Below the pieces are notes generated by a model. It was not told the origin of the DNA. It saw only the letters and a program-made list of their open reading frames with translations, and did not search any database. From the NCBI RefSeq assembly GCF_016463975.1, contig NZ_JAEMNX010000021.1:43527-107526 (forward strand): a DNA stretch of 64,000 nt, written 5' to 3'. A program made the translations under genes and the position numbers. This document shows, in pieces, positions 1 to 9,772 of the stretch. This DNA comes from Marinomonas transparens. GTDB taxonomy: Bacteria > Pseudomonadota > Gammaproteobacteria > Pseudomonadales > Marinomonadaceae. Position 1 is the first letter of the stretch, and each line of letters starts with the position of its first letter.

Positions 1-1002
1 CACAGTCCGTTTGACCCTGCGGTAGCCCCTGTCAAACAAAGCAACCTGTGCCTAGAGATTGCGCTTCCTACTAAGCCGTTAAACCGTGTTGACGATCCAG
101 AAGGAGAAATCGCCCTTTGCACCCTGTCTGCCTTTAACCTTGGTGCTCTTGAAAGCCTAGATGAACTAGAAGAGTTATCCGAGCTAGTCGTTCGCGCCCT
201 AGATGCTTTGCTAGATTATCAAAATTACCCAATTCCAGCCGCACAACGCGCAACAGAAATGCGTCGTACTCTAGGAGTCGGAGTAATCAACTACGCTTAT
301 TACCTAGCGAAGAATGGCGTGAAATACTCTGATGGTAGTGCTAACGCACTCACTCATAAAACCTTTGAAGCCATTCAATACTACTTATTGAAAGCCTCTA
401 ATAAACTGTCTAAAGAACTTGGACCTTGCTTGGCTTTCAATGAGACAACCTATTCAAAAGGCATCTTACCCATCGACTCTTATAAGAGCGAAATCGACAG
501 TATAGTGTCTAATGAACTCTTCTTGGATTGGGAAACCCTACGTAGTGACATCGTTGAGCATGGCTTACGTAACTCAACGCTCACGGCCTTGATGCCATCT
601 GAAACGTCCTCTCAGATTAGCAACGCAACTAACGGCATTGAACCTCCACGTGGTTTTGTTTCTGTTAAGGCCAGTAAAGACGGTATTTTAAAGCAAGTTG
701 TGCCAGAGTTTGAACGTCTAAAAGACAACTACGAGCTACTTTGGACCATTCCATCTAATGATGGCTATCTACAGCTAGTCGGTATCATGCAAAAGTTTGT
801 CGACCAAGCAATCTCTGCCAACACCAACTACGATCCACAAAAATTCGAATCACAAAAAGTCCCAATGAAAATTATTCTGAAGGATTTGCTAACGGCTTAT
901 AAGTTAGGTGTCAAAACACTTTACTACCACAACACCCGCGATGGTGCTGATGATAAGCAAGAAGACATGGACGATTGTGCTGGCGGCGCTTGTAAAATAT
1001 AG
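1..1002 (+). CDS. nrdA: Ribonucleoside-diphosphate reductase class Ia, alpha subunit (3' part only)
   Basis: This is the C-terminal 333 residues of the large subunit of aerobic ribonucleotide reductase, which reduces NDPs to dNDPs. The reading frame is open from the first base, so the start lies outside the window. The active-site strand SNLCLEIALPT is visible near the beginning and matches the E. coli segment carrying N437, C439 and E441. It is followed by LCTLSAFNLG, which holds the partner of the redox-active cysteine pair. The radical-transfer tyrosine pair (LYYHNTRDGA) and the C-terminal shuttle cysteines (CAGGACKI) are both present, so the enzyme looks functional. nrdB follows 137 bp downstream and yfaE after that, the usual operon order. 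Confidence is high because all catalytic landmarks are there. Confidence 0.97.
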   Translation, partial: HSPFDPAVAPVKQSNLCLEIALPTKPLNRVDDPEGEIALCTLSAFNLGALESLDELEELSELVVRALDALLDYQNYPIPAAQRATEMRRTLGVGVINYAYYLAKNGVKYSDGSANALTHKTFEAIQYYLLKASNKLSKELGPCLAFNETTYSKGILPIDSYKSEIDSIVSNELFLDWETLRSDIVEHGLRNSTLTALMPSETSSQISNATNGIEPPRGFVSVKASKDGILKQVVPEFERLKDNYELLWTIPSNDGYLQLVGIMQKFVDQAISANTNYDPQKFESQKVPMKIILKDLLTAYKLGVKTLYYHNTRDGADDKQEDMDDCAGGACKI

Positions 1003-1022
1003 CCAGCGGGTTATTTAAATAA

Positions 1023-1052
1023 AGCAAAGCCTCCTTCAAATGAGGCTTTGCT
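1023..1052 (+). terminator. Stem-loop between nrdA and nrdB
   Basis: An 11-bp perfect stem (AGCAAAGCCTC / GAGGCTTTGCT) with an 8-nt loop lies just after the nrdA stop. It is followed only by ACGTTT rather than a long T-run, so it is more likely an mRNA-stabilising or partially attenuating hairpin than a strong terminator. Confidence 0.5.
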
Positions 1053-1139
1053 ACGTTTAACCCTCTATTGAAAAACGATTAATACCTAAGACCTTCTCCC
1101 AAGAAGAATCTCTTACGCTTTTGAGGAATATCCTGAGAA

Positions 1140-2273
1140 ATGAGTTACTCGACTTTTAACCGAAAACACTTCGATAGTACAAAAGAACCTATGTTCTTTG
1201 GTGAAAACGTCAACGTTGCTCGCTATGATCAGCAAAAGCACCCCATCTTTGAAAAACTGATCGAAAAACAATTGTCTTTTTTCTGGCGACCAGAAGAAGT
1301 TGACCTATCAACAGATCGTAAAGACTTCCAAAGATTAGAAGAACATGAACAACACATATTCTTAAGCAACCTAAAATACCAAACCCTACTAGACAGTGTG
1401 CAAGGCCGCTCACCAAACGTCGCCCTACTGCCTATTGTCTCTTTGCCTGAACTAGAGACCTGGATAGAAACCTGGTCTTTCAGCGAAACCATTCATAGTC
1501 GCTCTTATACTCATATTATTCGTAACATCGTCAACGACCCAACGGTCATTTTTGACGATATCGTCACCAACAAAGAAATTACCAAGCGGGCGGACAGTGT
1601 CTCTAAGTACTATGACCAACTGATTGAAATGGTCAATATTTACAACACTATGGGATTGGGCACTTTCAACATTCCAGGTAAAGGCGATATTGAAATTTCA
1701 ATGAAAGCATTGAAAAAAGCCCTCTACCTCACAGTCGCTTCAGTCAATGTTTTAGAGGCCGTACGTTTTTACGTCAGTTTTGCTTGTAGTTTCGGTTTTG
1801 CAGAACGCACACTAATGGAAGGCAACGCCAAGATCATCAAACTGATTGCCCGTGATGAAGCCCTACACCTTACTGGCACTCAACATATGCTAAATCTAAT
1901 GGCATCCGGCAAGGATGACCCTGAAATGGCTACGATTGCAGCAGAATGCAAAGAAAATATGCGTAACATCTTTATTGAAGCAGCCCAACAAGAGAAAGAA
2001 TGGGCAACCTATCTGTTCAAAGATGGCTCAATGATAGGGCTAAACGCCGAAATCTTAGGTCAATATGTCGAATATATTACTAACGTACGTATGCAAGCCG
2101 TTGGGCTTGATACCCACTTCGAGACGAAACATAACCCAATTCCTTGGATTAATGCTTGGTTAGTCAGCGATAACGTACAGGTAGCGCCTCAAGAAGCCGA
2201 AATCAGTTCTTATCTAGTTGGACAAACTGATAATAGCTTGGATGACTCTGACTTTGATGACTTCGACCTCTAA
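1140..2273 (+). CDS. nrdB: Ribonucleoside-diphosphate reductase class Ia, beta subunit
   Basis: This is the 377-residue small subunit, which houses the diferric-tyrosyl radical needed by NrdA. The segment [14 protein letters not shown] carries iron ligands of the E-x2-H type and the radical tyrosine, as in E. coli NrdB. A second ligand set is seen in [12 protein letters not shown]. The acidic C-terminus ([10 protein letters not shown]) is the tail that docks on NrdA. Length equals the family norm. A GAGG sequence lies upstream of the ATG, though at long spacing. The 3' end overlaps yfaE by 17 bp, implying translational coupling. No oddities were seen. Confidence 0.97.
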   Translation: MSYSTFNRKHFDSTKEPMFFGENVNVARYDQQKHPIFEKLIEKQLSFFWRPEEVDLSTDRKDFQRLEEHEQHIFLSNLKYQTLLDSVQGRSPNVALLPIVSLPELETWIETWSFSETIHSRSYTHIIRNIVNDPTVIFDDIVTNKEITKRADSVSKYYDQLIEMVNIYNTMGLGTFNIPGKGDIEISMKALKKALYLTVASVNVLEAVRFYVSFACSFGFAERTLMEGNAKIIKLIARDEALHLTGTQHMLNLMASGKDDPEMATIAAECKENMRNIFIEAAQQEKEWATYLFKDGSMIGLNAEILGQYVEYITNVRMQAVGLDTHFETKHNPIPWINAWLVSDNVQVAPQEAEISSYLVGQTDNSLDDSDFDDFDL

Positions 2274-2556
2274 ACAGACCTCGCTGCAACGATCAGAGAA
2301 GGTTCATCGGGTACTGCTAGGTAAACAGCAAATCCTAGTGACTGAAGATGAACCCTTATTGGCTCAACTTGAGCGAGCTGGCATTCATGTTGAGTACCAG
2401 TGCCGTGAAGGCTACTGCTCTTCTTGCTCCATAAAATTATTATGGGGCCATGTGAGCTACCCTTCTGAACCTCTCGCGTGGGTACAAAGCGGTTACCTAC
2501 TCGCCTGCTGCGCTATCGTAAAAAGCGACATTGAGATTGCCTTTTTTGCCAACTAA
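2257..2556 (+). CDS. yfaE: 2Fe-2S ferredoxin for ribonucleotide reductase cofactor maintenance
   Basis: A 99-residue plant-type ferredoxin. The cluster motif is C-x4-C-x2-C ([12 protein letters not shown]), with the fourth Cys in LLACCAIV about 37 residues later. E. coli YfaE has the same REGYC core and the same C-terminal region ending in DIEI, and it supplies electrons to regenerate the NrdB diferric-tyrosyl cofactor. I chose the ATG that overlaps the nrdB stop. An in-frame ATG 39 bp earlier is possible, but it would add residues encoded by the NrdB tail and not found in YfaE. The overlap with nrdB supports coupled expression. Confidence 0.9.
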   Translation: MTSTSKQTSLQRSEKVHRVLLGKQQILVTEDEPLLAQLERAGIHVEYQCREGYCSSCSIKLLWGHVSYPSEPLAWVQSGYLLACCAIVKSDIEIAFFAN

Positions 2557-2562
2557 CGGTTG

Positions 2563-3168
2563 CTAACTAAGTGTACGGTAACCCGCATAAATCCGGGTTG
2601 CCGTTGTTATCCAACAAATCCCTCCAAACACATAAGCTAAAAGCGAAAAGTGCTCAGGTATTAGGCAAATAACCACTAAAAACACAATCGTTTCTGTACC
2701 TTCTGCTAGTCCCCCCAAAAAATACAAGGACTTTTTACCGTACTCTAAACGTTCTATCTTTCGCTTTTCAGCCATAATGGCAAAAGCTAAAAAGCTACTA
2801 CCTGTGCCCATAAAGGAGAAAATTAAAAAACTCGCTGCTAACGCATTCTGAGTAGAATCAGCTAAGGCAAAGCCAAAAATCACCGCCGAATAAAAAATAA
2901 AATCTAGCGTAATATCTAAATAGCCACCCAAATCCGTCGGTTCTTGAACCCTTGCCACTGCGCCATCTAGACCATCCATTAATCGGTTTATGACAATAAA
3001 GAAGAGCGCAAAACCATAACTCTGTTGAGCTAAAGCCGGTATGCAAAGCATGCCCAAGACAAAGCCAACAATCGTCACATGATTGGCCTTCACCCCTCTT
3101 TCATCTAGCTGTAAAGCCACTCTATGCAAGGGCTGCTTAAGATGTTTAATAAAGAACCGATCCAACAT
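2563..3168 (-). CDS. CDP-alcohol phosphatidyltransferase family membrane protein
   Basis: A roughly 201-residue integral membrane enzyme that transfers a phosphatidyl group from CDP-diacylglycerol (or a related CDP-alcohol) to an alcohol. The family signature is clear: DGAVAR, then GGYLDITLD, giving the D-G-x2-A-R...G-x3-D-x3-D metal and CDP-binding pattern. Several hydrophobic segments flank it. I chose the ATG preceded by AAAGG; the ORF also opens at a TTG 21 bp upstream, which lacks a ribosome binding site. It is convergent with yfaE, with only 6 bp between stops, so there is no room for a separate terminator. The acceptor alcohol cannot be told from sequence; it need not be PgsA or PssA. 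Confidence 0.85.
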   Translation of the reverse strand: MLDRFFIKHLKQPLHRVALQLDERGVKANHVTIVGFVLGMLCIPALAQQSYGFALFFIVINRLMDGLDGAVARVQEPTDLGGYLDITLDFIFYSAVIFGFALADSTQNALAASFLIFSFMGTGSSFLAFAIMAEKRKIERLEYGKKSLYFLGGLAEGTETIVFLVVICLIPEHFSLLAYVFGGICWITTATRIYAGYRTLS

Positions 3169-3279
3169 AATGAAACCTTTACCTAACAACGAAATGGATA
3201 AGCAGACTACTTTCTAACAAGACGAGAAACTAGCAACTTGTTACAATAGCCATCTACAATATTTACCAATAAGGTCATT

Positions 3280-4041
3280 ATGATACACGCAAAGCAATAT
3301 GGTTCCTCTGGCCCTAATCTTATTGTTATCCATGGTTTATTTGGTAATGCGGATAACTGGCACTCCATCGCCCAGACCTTAAGTAAAGACGTTACCGTCT
3401 ATTGCATAGACCTTCCCAACCATGGCAAATCAGCCCCTATGATAAATGCCACTTACCCTAATATGGCAAATGCCATTCTTGAGTGGACAAAACAAGCTGG
3501 CATCACTCATTTTTCTCTTTTGGGTCATTCCATGGGTGGAAAGGTAGCCATGCAAATAGCAGCACAAGCGACAGATCAGGTTAGCAAACTTATTATTGCA
3601 GATATGTCACCTGTTGATTATCAAGCAAGTCACACTAAAATTTTTGAAGGTTTAAAAACCATTGATGAGGCAGATATTCAATCTCGCCAACAAGCGGATA
3701 GACTATTAAGCGAATACGAACCCAGCGCTCCCATTAGACAGTTTTTACTAAAAAACCTAGAGCGCAATGAACGAGGTTTTAAACTGGGCATTGCTCGAGA
3801 AAACATCGCGAATAGCTATCAAACTATCTTGAAGAAACCCGAAATCAACAAACCAATTAATACGCCGACACTTTTCATTAAAGGTGAAAACTCTGACTAC
3901 ATCATCGCAGATTATCAGCAAAGCATCATGAGCCTCTTCCCCAATGCCAGCTTCAAAATGATCCCCGATACAGGCCATTGGCTCCATGCTGAAAAACCCG
4001 TACCTTTTACCAGCCTAGTGAGACGTTTTTTAAACAAATAA
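3280..4041 (+). CDS. ybfF: Alpha/beta-hydrolase, YbfF-like esterase
   Basis: A 253-residue single-domain alpha/beta-hydrolase. The oxyanion HGLFGNADNW segment near the N-terminus, the nucleophile elbow GHSMGG (Ser), and a terminal His in TGHWLHAEKP make a complete catalytic set. The HGLFGNxxNW and LPNHGKS segments are typical of the YbfF family of short acyl-CoA/ester hydrolases. The physiological substrate is not known. It is transcribed divergently from the CDP-alcohol transferase and convergently with pheA. YbfF assignment is by motif recall; a general esterase is the safe call. Confidence 0.8.
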   Translation: MIHAKQYGSSGPNLIVIHGLFGNADNWHSIAQTLSKDVTVYCIDLPNHGKSAPMINATYPNMANAILEWTKQAGITHFSLLGHSMGGKVAMQIAAQATDQVSKLIIADMSPVDYQASHTKIFEGLKTIDEADIQSRQQADRLLSEYEPSAPIRQFLLKNLERNERGFKLGIARENIANSYQTILKKPEINKPINTPTLFIKGENSDYIIADYQQSIMSLFPNASFKMIPDTGHWLHAEKPVPFTSLVRRFLNK

Positions 4042-4064
4042 GGCCCCTACCTAAAAGGATACAC

Positions 4065-4937
4065 TCAGCCTTGCTGTAAGCGAAATTCATCCGCGTAATA
4101 GGTTCCCAACATGCGTACATCCTCAGAAAAGAAGCGCAACTCCTCCAATGCTCTCTGCATGGCTGGATCTTGAAAATGGGCTTCGACATCCACATAGAAT
4201 TGTGTCGCAGTAAAATGGCCATTCACCATATAGCTTTCTAGTTTCAACATGTTGATACCATTTGTCGCAAAACCGCCCATTGCTTTATATAACGCCGCTG
4301 GAATATTACGCACACGAAACATAAAAGAAGTAATGTAAGTTGTGAACTCGTCATAAATCGGCATTTTTTGTTGCTGCGAAAAAACCAAAAAACGGGTGGT
4401 ATTCCCTTCTCTGTCGTTAAAATGAGTTTTAAGAACATGTAAACCATAAAGTTCGGCGGCTAATTCCGATGAGATAACCGCCAATCCCGGTTCGTCGACT
4501 TCAGCAATGTGTTTTGCCGCACCAGCCGTGTCATACATATCCACACTTTTAGCCCCTAAAGCCTTAATATTTGTATCACATTGGGCCAGCGCTTGAGGAT
4601 GGCTACCGACTCGAGTAACTTGATCTATCGTCATTGAATGTCTTGCTATCAAGCAATGATTTACTGGCTCAAAATGCTCTTTCACCACATACAATTGCGT
4701 GCGTCTTAACTCCCTATAAATTTCCTCAACTCGACCTGCGGTCGAGTTCTCAACGGGGATCATGGCGTAATAGGCGTCGCCCCTTTCCACCATCTGTAAA
4801 GCATCCACAAAGGTAGCACAGTGAACACTCATCAAATCAGGAAAGGTATGTTTACAAGCAAGGTGAGAATAAGCTCCAGGTTCGCCCTGGTAAGCAACAA
4901 CTTGCGTCGCATCAAGAGTAAGGTGACGATCAGACAT
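4065..4937 (-). CDS. pheA: Prephenate dehydratase (monofunctional, PDT + ACT)
   Basis: A 290-residue enzyme converting prephenate to phenylpyruvate in phenylalanine synthesis. The PDT domain starts directly with VAYQGEPGAYS. The substrate-binding IPVENSTAGRV strand and the catalytic TTRFLVF motif are present. A C-terminal ACT domain (around residues 195-275, with GINMLKLES) would bind phenylalanine for feedback inhibition. There is no N-terminal chorismate mutase domain, unlike the P-protein of most gammaproteobacteria. The gene appears monocistronic, between ybfF and yidD. A bifunctional pheA may exist elsewhere in the genome, which I cannot see. Confidence 0.92.
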   Translation of the reverse strand: MSDRHLTLDATQVVAYQGEPGAYSHLACKHTFPDLMSVHCATFVDALQMVERGDAYYAMIPVENSTAGRVEEIYRELRRTQLYVVKEHFEPVNHCLIARHSMTIDQVTRVGSHPQALAQCDTNIKALGAKSVDMYDTAGAAKHIAEVDEPGLAVISSELAAELYGLHVLKTHFNDREGNTTRFLVFSQQQKMPIYDEFTTYITSFMFRVRNIPAALYKAMGGFATNGINMLKLESYMVNGHFTATQFYVDVEAHFQDPAMQRALEELRFFSEDVRMLGTYYADEFRLQQG

Positions 4938-5034
4938 AAAATACGTTCTTTCTTAGGTTTTCTGTACAATACCAAATAGATACTATTTTATACACAAGAA
5001 TGGCAGCACCCCATCGCTAACGAACAACTTTATT

Positions 5035-5292
5035 ATGATGCAACGTTTTTTTATTTTACTCGTAAGAGGCTATCAGCTAATTATCAGTCCCTTGTTAGGT
5101 AATAACTGTCGATTTTATCCCAGCTGCTCTCAGTACATGATTCAAGCCATTGAACGCTTTGGGGTAATAAAGGGAGTTTATTTAGGCTTAAAAAGGCTGT
5201 CAAAGTGCCACCCTTGGCACGAGGGAGGAATGGATCCGGTTCCCCCTTGCCAATGTAATGAACACCGTTCAGAAAACGAAAAAACTAAGTAG
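5035..5292 (+). CDS. yidD: Membrane protein insertion efficiency factor YidD
   Basis: An 85-residue YidD-family protein, with the diagnostic core [19 protein letters not shown] followed by [18 protein letters not shown]. YidD is a small membrane-associated factor that aids YidC-dependent insertion of inner-membrane proteins. Gammaproteobacterial yidD usually sits in the rpmH-rnpA-yidD-yidC cluster near oriC; here it stands alone between pheA and the acs-linked regulator, which is unusual. Its stop overlaps the 3' end of the convergent regulator gene by 8 bp. Confidence 0.93.
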   Translation: MMQRFFILLVRGYQLIISPLLGNNCRFYPSCSQYMIQAIERFGVIKGVYLGLKRLSKCHPWHEGGMDPVPPCQCNEHRSENEKTK

Positions 5293-5935
5293 AGGCCATC
5301 ATTTGCAATTTCAACTCACTTGCTACTAATACTGCCTGTGTACGGTTATTAATCTCAAGTTTGCGAAATATAGCAGTAATGTGAGCCTTGACCGTTGCCT
5401 CAGAAATCGATAATTCATAAGCAATCTGCTTATTCAATAACCCTTCATGTAGATAACACAAAACCTTGTACTGTTGAGGCGTTAATTCCGCCACTCTATG
5501 CTGCATAGACAAGTCCGGTTTAGGGTGATTGGCAATTTCTGTTTTAAGACCTTCTGGCAACCAGATGTCGCCAGCAAGAATAGCGTTAATGGCTTGCACA
5601 TAGGTAGCAGGTTCACTGGTTTTTGGAATAAAGCCCAATGCGCCAGCATCTATTACCTTGGCCACCATAACACTATCTTCACTGCCTGAAATAACGGCCA
5701 CAGGCACATCTGGAAAGTCTTTACGTATTCGAATTAAACCATACAAGTCACCACTGCCCGGCATATTTAAATCCAGTAGTAGCAAATCAAGATCGTTAAC
5801 GCTCTCTAAAGCTTGCAAAGTCGAATCTAGGTCATAAGCTTCAACTATCACAATACCGTTTATTTCAGACCGTAGTGCGCCACTTAGCGCACTACGGAAT
5901 AAGGGATGATCATCTGCAATAACAAGTGAAATCAT
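5285..5935 (-). CDS. NarL/FixJ-type response regulator, linked to acs
   Basis: A 216-residue two-domain regulator. The N-terminal receiver has the acidic pocket (IADDHP), the phospho-acceptor in LLLDLNMPG and a conserved Lys (FIPKTSE). The C-terminal LuxR-type HTH contains [20 protein letters not shown] and the recognition helix [16 protein letters not shown]. It starts 28 bp after the acs stop in the same direction, so the two probably share a transcript. Similar regulators near acs in pseudomonads control acetate and alcohol use, but no sensor kinase is adjacent here. Control of acs is inferred from context only. Confidence 0.88.
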   Translation of the reverse strand: MISLVIADDHPLFRSALSGALRSEINGIVIVEAYDLDSTLQALESVNDLDLLLLDLNMPGSGDLYGLIRIRKDFPDVPVAVISGSEDSVMVAKVIDAGALGFIPKTSEPATYVQAINAILAGDIWLPEGLKTEIANHPKPDLSMQHRVAELTPQQYKVLCYLHEGLLNKQIAYELSISEATVKAHITAIFRKLEINNRTQAVLVASELKLQMMAST

Positions 5936-5963
5936 TGCCTATCCTTTAACAAGGTATAAGATG

Positions 5964-7922
5964 TCATACATTTAAACGGTTCTCGATCAAATCATCAACC
6001 ACACTTGGATCCGCTAGTGTGCTTGTGTCCCCTAATTGATCATGTTCGTTAGCGGCAATTTTTCTCAAAATGCGGCGCATTATTTTACCGGAGCGCGTTT
6101 TTGGCAGACCTTTACTTGCCCATTGAATTAAGTCGGGTGTGGCAATAGGACCTATTTCTTGACGCACAAACTGCTTCAAAGATTTGGTCAGTTCTTCATC
6201 TGGTGTTACCCCAGCAATCGCACTGACATAAACATAAATCCCCTGCCCTTTAATATCGTGGGGATAACCAACAATGGCTGCTTCAGCGACAGAAGGGTGA
6301 GCCACCAGCGCACTTTCAATTTCAGCTGTGCCTAAACGGTGGCCAGAAACATTTAATACATCATCCATACGGCCAGTAATCCAGTAATGACCATCTGCAT
6401 CCCGTGATGCCCCATCTCCGGTAAAGTACATACCATCAAAGGTGCTAAAATAAGTCTGTTCAAAACGCTCATGATCACCATATACAGTACGAGCTTGCCC
6501 CGGCCAAGAGTCGGTAATGACCAAGCCACCATCTACCTGTACCCCTTGAGCATCCAGTAACGTCCCTTGTGCATCAACCAGTGCTGGCTGCACACCGAAT
6601 AAAGGCCCAGTACAAGACCCCGGCTTAATATCAGGCTGTACAATTCGTGGCGTCATCATCATGCCACCCGTCTCGGTTTGCCACCAAGTGTCGACAATCG
6701 GGCAAGAAGCATTACCTATTTTATTATAATACCAAGTCCAAGCCTCTGGATTGATTGGCTCTCCTACGCTGCCAAGTATACGTAATGAGTCACGCTTACT
6801 CGAACTGAAAGCTTCCTCACCTTTTGACATCAAAGCGCGAATAGCCGTTGGAGCGGTATACAAGATAGTGACGTTAAATTTATCCACTACGCGGCCAATT
6901 CGACCGGAGTCTGGAAAAGTCGGAACACCCTCAAATAAGATACTCGTCGTACAGTTAGCTAACGGACCATAAACCATATAGCTATGACCGGTGATCCAGC
7001 CTACATCAGCAGCACACCAGTACACATCATCAGGTTTTAGGTCAAACACCAACTCATGGGTCATAGCGGCATAAACTAAATAACCGCCTGTCGTATGAAC
7101 GACGCCTTTTGGCTTACCAGTAGAGCCAGAAGTATAAAGAATAAAAAGCGGGTCTTCTGCCTTCATTGCTTGCGCAGGACATTCGGTACTTTCTTGCTTA
7201 GCAGCCGATTGCCAATCTAAATCTCGACCGTCAAACCAAGGCACATCTTTTTGTGTATAACGATACACCAAGACGGTTTCAACCGTAGGGCAAGCATTAT
7301 TATCTAATGCCATATCAACATTATGCTTAAGAGGAATCGTATTACCCGCTCGGCGACCTTCATCCGCAGTAATAACTAATTTAACACCACAATCGTTAAG
7401 ACGATCTGCAATAGCATGGGCCGAAAAACCGCCAAAAATCACAGAATGAATGGCACCAATACGAGCACAGGCCAACATGCTATAGACGGCTTGAGGAATC
7501 ATTGGCATATAAATAGCGACTCGATCGCCTTTTTTAATACCTTGACGTTTCAATAGATTAGCCAAACGGCCAACTTCATCATGTAATGTTTGATAGGTAA
7601 TGGCGACCTTTTCAGAGCTCTCTACATCGCCTTCACAGTAATAGGCAACTTTATTAGCAGAGGTTGCTAAATGACGGTCAATACAATTGTACGCCACATT
7701 AAGTTCACCATCTTCAAACCATTTAATACTGACATCCCCTCGCTGAAAGGAGGTATTTTTAACCTTGGTATAAGGTGTAAACCAATCTAAACGCAGCCCT
7801 TCTTTCCCCCAAAAAGTATCTGGATTTGTAATCGACTCTTGATAGCGTCTTTCAAACTCTTCTTGGCTTACATTTGCATTTTTTGCTGCCTCATTTGAGG
7901 TTGCGCTATATAACGATGTCAT
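5964..7922 (-). CDS. acs: Acetyl-coenzyme A synthetase (AMP-forming)
   Basis: Activates acetate to acetyl-CoA via acetyl-AMP. With the ATG I chose, preceded by GGAGCGGGTT, the protein is 652 residues, exactly the E. coli Acs length. Longer in-frame starts lack a ribosome binding site. Visible motifs are the phosphate loop [10 protein letters not shown], the acetate pocket segment WWQTETGG, the hinge region YFTGDGA, and the C-terminal [11 protein letters not shown], whose lysine is the acetylation site that switches Acs off in enterobacteria. It forms a likely operon with the downstream response regulator. Confidence 0.96.
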   Translation of the reverse strand: MTSLYSATSNEAAKNANVSQEEFERRYQESITNPDTFWGKEGLRLDWFTPYTKVKNTSFQRGDVSIKWFEDGELNVAYNCIDRHLATSANKVAYYCEGDVESSEKVAITYQTLHDEVGRLANLLKRQGIKKGDRVAIYMPMIPQAVYSMLACARIGAIHSVIFGGFSAHAIADRLNDCGVKLVITADEGRRAGNTIPLKHNVDMALDNNACPTVETVLVYRYTQKDVPWFDGRDLDWQSAAKQESTECPAQAMKAEDPLFILYTSGSTGKPKGVVHTTGGYLVYAAMTHELVFDLKPDDVYWCAADVGWITGHSYMVYGPLANCTTSILFEGVPTFPDSGRIGRVVDKFNVTILYTAPTAIRALMSKGEEAFSSSKRDSLRILGSVGEPINPEAWTWYYNKIGNASCPIVDTWWQTETGGMMMTPRIVQPDIKPGSCTGPLFGVQPALVDAQGTLLDAQGVQVDGGLVITDSWPGQARTVYGDHERFEQTYFSTFDGMYFTGDGASRDADGHYWITGRMDDVLNVSGHRLGTAEIESALVAHPSVAEAAIVGYPHDIKGQGIYVYVSAIAGVTPDEELTKSLKQFVRQEIGPIATPDLIQWASKGLPKTRSGKIMRRILRKIAANEHDQLGDTSTLADPSVVDDLIENRLNV

Positions 7923-8053
7923 AACCCGCTCCATTGTTAAATTTATTATTAGGATACTGAAACAAGAGAACTTATTGCTACCTTCCCTCAATTAACTATC
8001 AGCGTTTTAAGCTCTTCAATCTATTCCACTTTAGTCTTAAAAAAAGAGAAGAT

Positions 8054-8794
8054 TTAAACCACTCGACCTGCTTTCACAAAAAAAGGTAATCGAATGTCTC
8101 TCTTCTTAGTAGGCTCGGCCCAAACAGCACGAAGAATAGCATCCGCTTCGGATAGAAAGCCATCACCACAATCTTCTATGCGTAATTGAGAAGCAGACCA
8201 AGAGCGAATAAAATCAAGCATTTGGGTCAATGACCATGAGCAAGTTAGTTCAAAAGATGGCACTTCCAAAGGTGTAAAAGGAAACTTAATGTCTTTATAA
8301 TCATTCCATAACAATGCATTTTGAGGAGGCCAATAATCCTTCAGATATGGCATGACCTGTTCAGTAATGGCTTTGTCTTCTAGCTCTCCAACCTCTAACC
8401 CGTTATAACCCCAGCAAACAAAAATACCGCCGGGTTTAAGTACTCGACAAACCTCTTGCCAAAATGCTTCTAAATCAAACCAGTGAATCGCATGAGCAAC
8501 ACAGATGACATCAAAATAATCATCTGGATACGGCGTATGCTCAGCAGGAGACACCTGATAATGAATTTTACGGTGAGGTGTTGCTTTTGCTATTTGAGAT
8601 TCACAAATATCGGAAGCTTCTACTTTTTCAAAATAAGCAGCCAAGTCGACAGAAGCCTGACCCGTTCCACAACCACAATCCCACGCGACTCCGGGTGAAC
8701 TTACCTGTTGGGATAACCAATAGTAAAGCTCAGCCGGATACGTCGGTCGCACCCGTGAATAGATATCTGCAAATTTTCCATCAGAAAAACTCAT
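8054..8794 (-). CDS. Class I SAM-dependent methyltransferase
   Basis: A 246-residue methyltransferase of the Methyltransf_11 type. The SAM-binding motif I is WDCGCGTGQAS near residues 38-48, the acidic end of strand 2 is VEASDI, and motif II is YFDVICVAHAIHWFD. The strong AGGGAGGTGAG ribosome binding site just before the ATG fixes the start. Homologues of this layout (FSDGKFADIYSRVRPTYP at the N-terminus) include yeast trans-aconitate methyltransferase-like and ubiE-like proteins. The substrate is unknown. The HAD hydrolase gene precedes it in the same direction. Confidence 0.85.
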   Translation of the reverse strand: MSFSDGKFADIYSRVRPTYPAELYYWLSQQVSSPGVAWDCGCGTGQASVDLAAYFEKVEASDICESQIAKATPHRKIHYQVSPAEHTPYPDDYFDVICVAHAIHWFDLEAFWQEVCRVLKPGGIFVCWGYNGLEVGELEDKAITEQVMPYLKDYWPPQNALLWNDYKDIKFPFTPLEVPSFELTCSWSLTQMLDFIRSWSASQLRIEDCGDGFLSEADAILRAVWAEPTKKRDIRLPFFVKAGRVV

Positions 8795-8868
8795 CTCACC
8801 TCCCTAGATTAAATAATATTACAGCCTTAAGACTGCGCACAGCTCCCTCTGTGTTATCACTATCCATA

Positions 8869-9489
8869 CTAGCTCGATAACACCCCATATTCATCAAGCA
8901 CAGTACGTGCTTCAACTATCCCTTTCACTCTATAGGCCTGCATACCCAGCTCATTGGCCGTATCAATATTCAACTGATTATCATCAATGAATAGTATCTG
9001 TTCAGGAGCAATCTGTAATTGATCTAAAACATGATCATAAATTGCTCTATCAGGTTTCACCAAACCGACCAAGTGAGAAGCGTAATAACTGTGAAAATGC
9101 CCAGCAAGTCCCATCTCATCCATCAAACGCTCCCAATGGGCGGCATTGGTATTCGACAATATCGCCCTGTGATACTCGGGTTTAACTGCAGAGACCAGCG
9201 CCAGCGCCCCCTCAAAAAGTCCCTTTGGCCAAGCTTTAAAAGAGGCTTTAAAGGCCTCTTTTGATAAATGACTACCGACCTCTTTGGGCAAACGCTCAGC
9301 AAATTCATCAAAGGAAATCTGCCCCGAATCAAATGCTGCCACGGTAGGAGAACGCAACCACTTACGCCAAACGTCTGATTCTTCCCCATGGGTATTCAGC
9401 ATAGTATGCATTTCGGCAATACTCCCTAAATCCACCAAAACATTGCCTAAATCAAACAACACAACCCGGATATCATAATCCTGCTTCAT
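8869..9489 (-). CDS. HAD-superfamily hydrolase, subfamily IA
   Basis: A 206-residue haloacid dehalogenase-like phosphatase. Motif I is VLFDLGNVLVD; the usual DxD is DxG here, so the second Asp (acid/base) is replaced by Gly, as in the YihX-like group. Motif II is AILSNTNAAHWE, motif III the Lys in LVKPDRAIYD, and motif IV ILFIDDNQLN. The start chosen has GGAG at good spacing; upstream ATGs do not. The YihX group dephosphorylates sugar phosphates such as glucose-1-phosphate, but the substrate here is unknown. It sits 74 bp upstream of the methyltransferase gene. Confidence 0.82.
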   Translation of the reverse strand: MKQDYDIRVVLFDLGNVLVDLGSIAEMHTMLNTHGEESDVWRKWLRSPTVAAFDSGQISFDEFAERLPKEVGSHLSKEAFKASFKAWPKGLFEGALALVSAVKPEYHRAILSNTNAAHWERLMDEMGLAGHFHSYYASHLVGLVKPDRAIYDHVLDQLQIAPEQILFIDDNQLNIDTANELGMQAYRVKGIVEARTVLDEYGVLSS

Positions 9490-9772
9490 CCAATCTTCTC
9501 CACCAGCCATAGGCAAAATCTTGCTCACCACAAAAACTTATCCATCAAAATAACACGTCAGTCATTGAATAGCGCTACCTTTGATAATGAGCAATTTTCT
9601 GCCTATAGGTATAAGCTAACCATCAGCAAAAAATAGCCCATTAGAGTAAATTAAAGACAGGAGGAGCATAAAAACAAAAAAATACCCTTTTAAATCATTA
9701 AGATATGATTATGGCACGAAATTAGCTATAAGATACATTGATCAAAAAACCTAATTAACGGAGAAAAATAAT

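Noticed and set aside
1210..1492. Minus-strand frames inside nrdB
   Set aside because: Entirely contained in a well-conserved gene; no family match.
7923..7991. N-terminal extension of acs
   Set aside because: No ribosome binding site upstream; the shorter start has GGAG and gives exactly the usual 652 residues.
9660..9680. Strong Shine-Dalgarno-like AGGAGGAGC upstream of the TAXI gene
   Set aside because: No start codon lies at usable spacing; the nearest ATG opens a frame of only six codons.
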